Positions 25,355 to 32,700 of a stretch of DNA of 34,823 nt are shown in pieces. A program made the position numbers and the translations under genes. The notes beneath the pieces are model-generated. The model ran no database searches. It saw only the letters and a program-made list of their open reading frames with translations, and was not told the DNA's origin. The DNA comes from Burkholderiaceae bacterium (lineage in GTDB: Bacteria; Pseudomonadota; Gammaproteobacteria; Burkholderiales; Burkholderiaceae_C). The stretch lies in assembly GCA_024710165.1 (NCBI GenBank), contig JANJVG010000104.1, positions 1 through 34,823 of the forward strand. The letters are read 5' to 3'. Numbering within the stretch: position 1 is the first letter of the stretch; every line of letters starts with the position of its first letter.

Positions 25355-26917
25355 ATGCTCACCGGTGACCTGCGCAACAAAGTCGATCAAGTCTGGAACG
25401 CCTTCTGGTCCGGCGGCATCGCCAACCCCATTGAAGTCATCGAGCAGATCACCTACCTGCTCTTTCTGCGCGCCCTCGACAGCGACCAAACGCGCGAAGA
25501 CAACAAAGCCCTGCGCCTCAAAACCCAGCCCGTGCACCTCATCCCCGCAGGCGCCGACGCGCAAGGCCGCGCACACGACGCCATGCGCTGGTCCCGCTTC
25601 AAAAACATGGCCCCGGCCGAAATGTTTGACGTGCTCAGCAACCAGGTCTTCCCCTTCCTGCGCGGTCTGCAAGCCTCGGGCGGCCCGGCGGCAGAAAGCG
25701 CCTTTGCCCGCCACATGGCCGGTGCCCGCTTCACCATCCCCACGCCCGGCCTGCTGGCCAAGGTGGTCGATCTGCTCGACACCATTCCCCTTCATGATCG
25801 CGACACCAAGGGCGACCTCTACGAATACATGCTCGGCAAAATTGCCGCCGCCGGGCAAAACGGCCAGTTCCGCACCCCGCGCCACATCATTGATTTGATG
25901 GTGGCCCTCACCGCCCCCACACCGCAAGACACCATTTGCGACCCAGCCTCGGGCACCTGCGGATTTTTGGTGGCGGCGGGTGAATACCTGCGTGCTACCC
26001 ACCCCGACATGCTGCGCGTGCCCGCGCAAAACGCGCACTTCCACAACGGCATGTTCCACGGGTACGACTTTGACAACACCATGCTGCGCATCGGCAGCAT
26101 GAACATGGTGCTGCACGGCGTGGAGCACCCCGCCATCGAATACCGCGACTCGCTCTCGCAGGGCGCAGCGGGCGACGCCGAGGCCTATAGCCTCATCCTG
26201 GCCAACCCGCCTTTTGCGGGCAGCCTCGACTTTGAGAGCACGGCCAAAGACCTGCAAAGCATCGTCAAAACCAAAAAGACCGAGCTGCTCTTTCTGGCCC
26301 TGTTCCTGCGCCTGCTCAAAACCGGCGGGCGCGCCGCTGTGATCGTGCCTGACGGCGTGCTGTTTGGCTCCAGCAAAGCCCACAAAGAACTGCGCCGCAA
26401 GCTGGTGGAAGAGCAAAAGCTCGACGCCGTCATCAGCCTGCCCGGCGGCGTGTTCAAACCCTACGCGGGCGTCAGCACCGCCATCCTGCTCTTCACCAAA
26501 ACCATGAGCGGCGGCACCGACCACGTGTGGTTTTACGACATGCAGGCCGACGGCTGGAGCCTGGACGACAAACGCCAGCCCCTGCTGGATGCAAGCCTTT
26601 TAGGCCTCCAGCCCTTACTGGATAAGCGCGAGCAGCTATCAAAAGCAGAGCACGCCAAAAACAACCTGCCCGACGTGCTAACCCGCTGGGCGCAGCGCCA
26701 CAGCAGCGAACGCGAGCGCCCCCGCACCGCGCAAAGCTTTTGCGTGCCCAAGGCCGACATTGAAGCCAACGGCTACGACCTGAGCATCAACCGCTACAAG
26801 GAAGTGGTGCATGAACAGGTTCAGCACCGGGCGCCGGGGGAGATCTTGGCGGAGCTGCGGGCGGTGGAGGAAGAGATTGCGCGGGGGATGGGGGTGTTGG
26901 AGGGGATGTTGAAGTGA
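25355..26917 (+). CDS. hsdM: Type I restriction-modification methyltransferase subunit HsdM
   Basis: The 520-residue N6-adenine methyltransferase has the HsdM_N helical domain (VWNAFWSGGIANPIEVIEQI). The N6_Mtase domain follows, with GQFRTPRHIIDLM, SAM motif DPASGTCGFLVAAGEYL (about 195) and catalytic NPPF (about 283). It forms an M2S complex with HsdS. About 20 residues near 413-431 (LLGLQPLLDKREQLS) do not fit the family and are encoded by a family A repeat in frame. The GTG of hsdS overlaps its stop (GTGA). No clear ribosome-binding site precedes the ATG. Confidence 0.96.
   Translation: MLTGDLRNKVDQVWNAFWSGGIANPIEVIEQITYLLFLRALDSDQTREDNKALRLKTQPVHLIPAGADAQGRAHDAMRWSRFKNMAPAEMFDVLSNQVFPFLRGLQASGGPAAESAFARHMAGARFTIPTPGLLAKVVDLLDTIPLHDRDTKGDLYEYMLGKIAAAGQNGQFRTPRHIIDLMVALTAPTPQDTICDPASGTCGFLVAAGEYLRATHPDMLRVPAQNAHFHNGMFHGYDFDNTMLRIGSMNMVLHGVEHPAIEYRDSLSQGAAGDAEAYSLILANPPFAGSLDFESTAKDLQSIVKTKKTELLFLALFLRLLKTGGRAAVIVPDGVLFGSSKAHKELRRKLVEEQKLDAVISLPGGVFKPYAGVSTAILLFTKTMSGGTDHVWFYDMQADGWSLDDKRQPLLDASLLGLQPLLDKREQLSKAEHAKNNLPDVLTRWAQRHSSERERPRTAQSFCVPKADIEANGYDLSINRYKEVVHEQVQHRAPGEILAELRAVEEEIARGMGVLEGMLK
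26591..26647 (-). repeat. Family A interspersed repeat inside hsdM, in frame
   Basis: Read on the minus strand it contains TTTTGATAGCTGCTCGCGCT, then TATCCAGTAAGGGCTGGAGG and CCTAAAAGG. This is one of the best copies in the window. All other copies lie in or at the edges of intergenic DNA. Confidence 0.8.
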
Positions 26918-28110
26918 GTGCGAAATTCCTAACCGCCAAGCTGACCGATATTGCCGAGCTAAACCCCACGCTGGGCAAAAAGCTGCCGGCGGAAGAACTT
27001 GTTTCATTTGTGCCAATGGCGTCGCTGAGCGCTGAATCTGCCAGTGTGAAAACCACGCAAGACCGGCCCTACGCAGAAGTGGCGAAAGGCTTCACGCCGT
27101 TTCTTGACGGCGACGTATTGGTGGCAAAGATCACACCTTGCTTTGAAAACGGAAAAATCGCCCAAGCCCGTTTGCCGCGTTCGCACGGCTTCGGCTCCAC
27201 AGAGTTCCACGTCGTTCGGGCACGTTCTGGCATCACAGAGTCGCGGTATTTGCACCACTACCTGCGGCTCGAAGAAGTACGTGCAAATGGCCAGCGGCGC
27301 ATGACAGGCAGCGGTGGGCAAAGACGGGTTCCTGCCAGCTTTCTCGCAGATTTGGCGGTCCCTCTGCCCCCGCTGGAAGAACAACGCCGCATCGCCGCCA
27401 TCCTCGACCAAGCCGAAACCCTCCGAACCCAACGCCGCACCGCCCTGGCCCTGCTCGACAGCCTCGCCCAGTCCCTCTTTCTCGATATGTTTGGGGACCC
27501 GGTGTCGAATCAGAAGGGGTGGCCTACATCACCGCTCGCAAATGCCAGCGATGAAATACAAATTGGCCCGTTTGGCTCACTTCTTCACCAAGAAGACTAT
27601 GTCCCCGACGGAATTCCTTTGATCAATCCCATGCACATCAAAGACGGGAAGATCGTTCCGGGTTTGGATCAAGGCATTACTCAGCAGAAGTTCGATGAAC
27701 TACCCATATATCAGCTCAAGGCGGGTGATTTGGTAATGGGCCGCCGTGGAGAAATGGGTCGCTGCGCCATCGTGACTGCAGAACATGGGCCACTCATGTG
27801 CGGCACAGGCTCCCTCTACATTCGACCAAACGCAACGACTGCGACGGCCACTTACTTGTTCCACGTACTGACTAGCGTAAGCATGAAGGCAAAGCTCGAA
27901 GAGTTCTCTTTGGGTGCAACCATGCCCAACTTGAACAAAGGCATCGTTGCAGGGCTGAGAGTTTCACTCCCCCCCCTCCCCCTCCAACAAACCTTCGCCA
28001 CCCGCATCGCCTCCATCGAAGCCCTCAAAGCCACCCACCGCCGCGCGCTGGCCGCGCTGGATGCGCTGTTTGCCTCGCTGCAGCAGCGGGCGTTTGCGGG
28101 GCAGCTTTGA
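26914..28110 (+). CDS. hsdS: Type I restriction-modification specificity subunit HsdS
   Basis: The 398-residue protein has the two-half HsdS layout. A first target recognition domain covers about residues 1-150, followed by a central conserved helix with PLPPLEEQRRIAAILDQAE. A second recognition domain covers about 200-345, and a C-terminal conserved helix follows PLPLQQTFATRIASIEAL. Each recognition domain reads half of a split target. The GTG start overlaps the hsdM stop. The second domain (27490-27960) is less GC-rich than its flanks, consistent with domain exchange. A decayed second copy of the 3' end lies at 28713-28800. Confidence 0.95.
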   Translation: MSAKFLTAKLTDIAELNPTLGKKLPAEELVSFVPMASLSAESASVKTTQDRPYAEVAKGFTPFLDGDVLVAKITPCFENGKIAQARLPRSHGFGSTEFHVVRARSGITESRYLHHYLRLEEVRANGQRRMTGSGGQRRVPASFLADLAVPLPPLEEQRRIAAILDQAETLRTQRRTALALLDSLAQSLFLDMFGDPVSNQKGWPTSPLANASDEIQIGPFGSLLHQEDYVPDGIPLINPMHIKDGKIVPGLDQGITQQKFDELPIYQLKAGDLVMGRRGEMGRCAIVTAEHGPLMCGTGSLYIRPNATTATATYLFHVLTSVSMKAKLEEFSLGATMPNLNKGIVAGLRVSLPPLPLQQTFATRIASIEALKATHRRALAALDALFASLQQRAFAGQL

Positions 28111-28163
28111 ACGGCCAATGGCTGCACAATCTCATGTCACGGTCCACTTTTAAGGAGAGCACC

Positions 28164-28382
28164 ATGGACAGAATCACCCTCGAACCCGGCAAGCGTGGCG
28201 GGCGGCCCTGTGTGCGCAACTTGCGTATCTCGGTGTACGACGTGCTGTCCATGCTCTCCAGCGGCATGTCCACCCCGGAAATTCTGGACGACTTCCCGGA
28301 ACTCACCGAGCAGGACATCCTGGCCGTGCTGGCGTTTGCCGCCGAGCGGGAACACCAGGTTGTTTCGCTCAAAGCGCAATGA
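28164..28382 (+). CDS. DUF433 domain protein (predicted antitoxin)
   Basis: The 72-residue protein carries the DUF433 pattern. RITLEPGKRGGRPCVRNLRI is followed by SVYDVLSMLSSGMSTPEILDD and then DFPELTEQDILAVLAFAAERE, a winged-helix-like DNA-binding fold. AAGGAG upstream fixes the ATG at 28164. It overlaps the next gene by ATGA, and DUF433-DUF5615 pairs are predicted toxin-antitoxin modules. It lies 53 bases after hsdS, within the restriction operon. Confidence 0.88.
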   Translation: MDRITLEPGKRGGRPCVRNLRISVYDVLSMLSSGMSTPEILDDFPELTEQDILAVLAFAAEREHQVVSLKAQ

Positions 28383-28714
28383 AGCTGCTGCTGGACGAAA
28401 ACCTCTCGCGCCGCCTGGTGCCTTTTTTGCAGCACGCTTACCCGGGCACCAGCCAGGTCGTGCTGCTGGGCCTGGAGTCCGCCTCGGACCGCGAGGTGTG
28501 GCAAAAGGCCAAGGATGACGGCTACGTGATCGTGACCCGCGATGCGGATTTTCAGGAGCTCTCGCTGGTGTGGGGGCAGCCGCCCAAGGTGGTTCGATTA
28601 CGCACCCCGAACCAGACGCGGGCCGCTACGCTGAAGGTGCTGCTCGACCACCGGGAACTGATCGTCGAATCGCTGGTAATCCACGACCTCGCATCCGTAG
28701 AGATCATCCCTTGA
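28379..28714 (+). CDS. DUF5615 PIN-like protein (predicted toxin)
   Basis: The 111-residue protein opens MKLLLDENLSRRLVPFLQ and contains VIVTRDADFQEL. These are the acidic clusters (Asp6-Glu7 and the TRDADF motif) of DUF5615, a Mut7-C/PIN-like fold thought to be a metal-dependent RNase. It overlaps the DUF433 antitoxin by four bases. It ends just where a decayed hsdS tail begins, so the pair sits between two hsdS ends. Confidence 0.88.
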   Translation: MKLLLDENLSRRLVPFLQHAYPGTSQVVLLGLESASDREVWQKAKDDGYVIVTRDADFQELSLVWGQPPKVVRLRTPNQTRAATLKVLLDHRELIVESLVIHDLASVEIIP

Positions 28715-28800
28715 AGCCCCGCCGCCGCTCCCTGGCCGTAGCACTACTCCATGTGCTGTGTGCCTCGCAGCAGCAGCGGGCGTTTACAGGGGCGTTGTGA
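28713..28800 (+). pseudogene. Remnant of a second hsdS 3' end
   Basis: The stretch ends GCAGCAGCGGGCGTTTACAG then GGGCGTTGTGA, and is closely similar to the last 60-80 bases of hsdS. In one frame it reads CASQQQRAFTGAL-stop, against ASLQQRAFAGQL-stop in hsdS. Mismatches and small indels show it is an old or divergent copy. Confidence 0.7.
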
Positions 28801-28834
28801 TACAAGTTTCCCCTTGCACCCAGGAGCCCCCGCC

Positions 28835-29125
28835 ATGCGCCCATCCACTGCTCTGCACACCCACCGCGACGCCATTCGCGCCATTGCCCTGAGCCACCGC
28901 GTGACCAACGTGCGCGTGTTCGGCTCGGTGGTGCATGGCGATGACACGGAGGGCAGCGACCTGGACATTCTGGTGGAGCCCACGCCCGAGACCACGCTCA
29001 TGGACATTGCCAAGATCCAGCTCGAACTGGGGCAACTGCTGGGCATCCCGGTGGATGTGCTCACCCCCAAAGGCCTGCCCGCCCAATTCCGCGACCAGGT
29101 CATTGGCCAGGCGCAGGCGCTGTGA
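28835..29125 (+). CDS. Minimal nucleotidyltransferase (MntA-like), no HEPN partner
   Basis: The 96-residue protein has the polymerase beta-like nucleotidyltransferase motif: VRVFGSVVHGDDTEGSDLDI, that is GS, then a DxD pair, and a third acidic position in PVDVLTP. Such MNT proteins usually act as antitoxins that AMPylate a neighbouring HEPN RNase toxin. No HEPN reading frame follows in 29126-29462 and none precedes it. GGAG precedes the ATG at 28835. It may be an orphan or act on a partner elsewhere. Confidence 0.88.
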   Translation: MRPSTALHTHRDAIRAIALSHRVTNVRVFGSVVHGDDTEGSDLDILVEPTPETTLMDIAKIQLELGQLLGIPVDVLTPKGLPAQFRDQVIGQAQAL

Positions 29126-29183
29126 GCAAGGCTGGCGCCCTGCGGGTGCCGACAAAATGCGAGTGAAGTCAAGCACTTAGGAC

Positions 29184-29211
29184 ATGTCACCCTCATCAAT
29201 GAGGGTGACAT
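29184..29211. promoter_or_regulatory. 28-bp palindrome (operator or terminator)
   Basis: ATGTCACCCTCAT and ATGAGGGTGACAT are perfect 13-base arms around CA. It lies 58 bases after the nucleotidyltransferase stop. No T-run follows, which makes a protein-binding site at least as likely as a terminator. Confidence 0.6.
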
Positions 29212-29441
29212 CAGGAAGGCTCACGGCATGGTGGTAGCTGCCGCGAACACGCTCCATCAAGCAAATCGCATGCACTAACTCCTTGTCATACAAAGAGTTT
29301 TTGACGGGCCTTTCATAAAAAGCCTCGTTCGATCAAATGCCCATCAAACAAATCTACCTAAGGCATCGAATCTGCGTCGGGGGGGTCAAAAGTGACCTCA
29401 TAAGAACAAAAGCCACCCAGAACGCGCCCATCGTGTTTGAA

Positions 29442-29459
29442 TTGGCCCCATAGGGTCAA
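29442..29459. promoter_or_regulatory. Candidate XRE operator
   Basis: TTGGCCCCATAGGGTCAA pairs at seven of nine positions of the dyad and ends three bases before the XRE start codon. A second GGTCA/TGACC repeat lies about 50 bases upstream. Both share the half-site GGTCA or its complement, as expected for cooperative binding by a small helix-turn-helix dimer. Confidence 0.4.
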
Positions 29460-29462
29460 AAA

Positions 29463-29717
29463 ATGCACATCACGTCCGACGGATTCCCCGAACTTGCCCA
29501 GACCCTCAGCACCGAGCGCAAACGGCAGGGCCTCACACGGTCACAAACCGCTGCGGTGTGCAACGTCAGCCCATCTTTTATCCGCGATGCAGAGAGCCAT
29601 CCAGAACGATGTTCGCTGGAAAAATTGGTGTTGTTGGTGAATGGGTTAGGGTTAAGGCTGGAAATAAGCGGCTTGTCAGAGCCGCCCAACAACAAAGCAC
29701 AGAGGGGAAGCGCGTGA
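29463..29717 (+). CDS. XRE-family (HipB-like) helix-turn-helix regulator
   Basis: The 84-residue protein has a helix-turn-helix of the Cro/CI type: LAQTLSTERKRQGLTRSQTA, then AVCNVSPSFIRDAES, and SLEKLVLLVNGLGLRLEI, the latter typical of HipB/Y4mF-like antitoxins. No HipA toxin is adjacent. Its stop overlaps the GTG of hsdR (GTGA), so it forms a transcription unit with the restriction subunit. By position it could be a controller protein that limits HsdR. Palindromes directly upstream fit autoregulation. Confidence 0.9.
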   Translation: MHITSDGFPELAQTLSTERKRQGLTRSQTAAVCNVSPSFIRDAESHPERCSLEKLVLLVNGLGLRLEISGLSEPPNNKAQRGSA

Positions 29718-32700
29718 GCATCGGATCAACGAACTTCGGCTTTTTACAACCCGACTGGCCCGACCTGCTGATGGAGGCCCGCCGTGCCGAGGCAGCCGCC
29801 CACGCCGACCCGCGCACCGCGTGCTTTTACGCCCGCCGCACGCTGGAGCTGGCCGTGGCCTGGCTCTACCAGGCGGAAGGGGGCCGGGGTGGCTGCCTGC
29901 GCATGCCGTACAAGGCCGATTTGTCGGCGTTTTTGTTCGAGCCCAGTTTTCAGCAACTGGTGGGCAGTGCGGTGCACGCCAAGATGGACGTGATCCGCCG
30001 CCTGGGCAACAAGGCGGTGCACGATGTGCGCCCCGTGGCCGCGCAGGATGCGCAGAGCGCCCTGCGCGAGCTGTTCCATGTGGCCTTCTGGCTGGCGCAG
30101 CACTATGCACGCCGTGTGGGCGACCGGCCTGCGCCGGGGCTGCAGTTTCGCGTGGACCTGTTGCCACCCCCAGCAGGCACGGCAGCGGCGCAAGAACAGG
30201 CCGCCAGCCGCGCCGCCCAGGTTGCAGCGCAAGAGGCCCTTGCCAAGCAAGCCCAAGCCCTGGCCGAGCGCGACGCCGCGCTGCGCGAAGCGGCCGCCCG
30301 CAATGCCGCGCTGGACGCCGAGCTGGCCAGCTACCGCGCCGAGATTGCCGCCGCCAAGGCCGCCAACGCCGCGCAGCCCGCCACCGCGCACGACTACAAC
30401 GAGGCCGCCACGCGCGACCTGTTCATCGACCTGCTGCTCAAAGAAGCCGGCTGGGCGCTGGACCAGCCGCGCGACCGCGAGTTGGAGGTGCAGGGCATGC
30501 CCAACAACGAAGGCAAGGGCTTTGTGGACTATGTGCTGTGGAGCGGCGAGCGGCCGCTGGCCATTGTGGAAGCCAAGCGCACCCGCCGCAGTGCCCAAGA
30601 GGGCCAGCAGCAGGCCCGCCTGTACGCCGACTGCCTGGAGCAAAGCACCGGCCACCGCCCCGTGATCTACGGCACCAATGGCTACGAGCACTGGATGTGG
30701 GACGACACCACCAGCCCGCCGCGCCCGGTGCAGGGCTTTCACACGAACGACGAGCTGGAGCTGATGCACCAGCGCCGCACCACGCGCAAACCGCTGGCCA
30801 GCCTCAGCATTGCGGCGGGCATTGTGGAGCGCCACTACCAGCAGCGCGCCATCCGCCGCGTGCTGGAGACGTTTGAGCGTGACCAGCACCGCAAGGCGCT
30901 GGTGGTAATGGCCACCGGCGCGGGCAAAACCCGCACGGTGATCGCGCTGGTGGATGTGCTCATGCGCGCCAACTGGTGCAAGCGCGTGCTGTTCCTGGCC
31001 GACCGCGTGGCGCTGGTGAACCAGGCCGTCAACGCCTTCAAGGCCCACCTGCCCGATGCCGCCCCGGTGAACCTGGTGACCGATCGCTCTACCGAAGGGC
31101 GGGTGTATGTGTCCACCTACCCCACGATGATGGGGCTCATCAACGAGGCCGCAGGCAGCGGGCAGCGCCGCTTTGGTGTGGGGCATTTCGACCTGATCGT
31201 GGTGGACGAAGCGCACCGCTCCATCTACCAAAAATACCGGGCCATCTTCAGCTACTTCGACGCACTGCTGGTGGGCCTGACGGCCACGCCCAAGGACGAG
31301 ATCGACCGCAACACCTACAGCCTGTTTGGCCTGGAAAGCGGTGTGCCGACTGACGCCTATGGGCTGGATGACGCGATTGCCGAGGGCTACCTGGCACCGC
31401 CCAAAGCGATTTCAGTGCCGCTGAAGTTCCAGCGCCAGGGCATCCGGTACGACGATCTGAGCGACGACGAAAAGGAACAGTGGGACGCGCTGGAATGGGA
31501 CGAGGAAGGTGGCGAGGCCCCCGACGAGGTGAGCGCCGAGGCCGTCAACCAGTGGCTCTTCAACACCGACACGGTGGACAAGATGCTGGCCCTGCTGATG
31601 CAGCGCGGCCACAAGGTGGCGGGCGGCGACCGGCTGGGCAAGACCATCATCTTTGCCAAGAACCAGCGGCACGCCGAGTTCATCCAGGAACGCTTTGATG
31701 CCAACTACCCCGAGTACCGGGGCGAGTTTGCGCGCACCATCACCTTCAAGACCGAATACGCGCAGTCGCTCATCGACGCCTTTGCGCAAAAGGACCGCGC
31801 GCCGCACATCGCCATTTCGGTGGACATGCTGGACACCGGCATCGACGTTCCCGAGGTGGTGAACCTGGTGTTCTTCAAGATCGTGCGCTCCAAGGCCAAG
31901 TTCTGGCAGATGGTGGGGCGCGGCACGCGGCTGTGCAAAGACCTGTATGGGCCGGGGCAGGACAAGAAGGACTTTTTCATCTTCGACTTCTGCCAGAACC
32001 TGGAGTTTTTCAGCCAGGAGCTGGAGGGCAGCGATGGGGCGCTGGCGCAGCCGCTGTCACAACGCCTGTTCAACGCCCGGCTGGAGCTGATCGGCCTGCT
32101 GGACCAGCGCCTGACACAGGGCGGCGTGGCCGAGGCGCCAGCCGCATCGTTTGCCCTAACCGAAGCCGCCATCCGCGAGGAAACCGCCGCGCTGCTGCAC
32201 GGCATGGTGGCGGGCATGCAGCTCGCCAACTTTGTGGTGCGCCCGCAGCGCCGCTGGGTGGAGACCTGGGCGCAGCCGGATGCGTGGCAGCACCCCACGC
32301 CTGAGCAGCTGGCCGACGTGGCCGAGCACCTGTCGGGCCTGCCCACCGCAGTGCGGGACGACGACGAAGATGCCAAGCGCTTTGACGCGCTGATGCTGGG
32401 CACCCAGCTGGCCCTGCTGCGCAGCGAGCCTGCCCTGGCCCGCCTGCAAGCCAAGGTGCAGCAACTGGCCAGCAGCCTGCTGGAGCTGGCCAACGTGCCC
32501 AGCGTGCGCGAACACCTGCTGCTGATCGAGGCGGTGGCAGGTGATGAGTGGTGGCAGGACGTGACCTTGCCCATGCTGGAGCAGGCGCGGCGCAAGCTGC
32601 GTGCGCTCATCAAGCTCATTGAAAAGAGCAGCCGCAAGGTGGTCTATACCGACTTTGAAGATGCCATCGGCGAAACGGCGGAAGTGAACTTGCCCCTGGT

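Larger units (their letters stand above)
29126..29462. other. 337-base gene-free region with palindromes, upstream of the XRE gene
   Basis: No convincing reading frame is present on either strand. The base composition is clearly lower in GC than the flanks. It holds a near-perfect 28-bp palindrome (29184-29211), a GGTCA-N4-TGACC repeat (29384-29397) and an 18-bp imperfect palindrome just before the XRE start (29442-29459). It probably contains the promoter of the XRE-hsdR unit. Confidence 0.6.

Noticed and set aside
25935-25985. Damaged SAM motif in HsdM (DPASGTCGF)
   Set aside because: The Asp, the two glycines and the Phe of the motif are kept; the Cys replaces a variable residue, so activity is expected.
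25221-26647. CRISPR array formed by the short repeats
   Set aside because: The copies are dispersed over 26 kb, imperfect and in both orientations, and there are no regular spacers or cas genes.
29558-29713. Upstream extension of hsdR (52 codons)
   Set aside because: It overlaps the XRE gene in another frame, and the extra peptide has no similarity to HsdR. The GTG at 29714 with the GTGA overlap is the better start.
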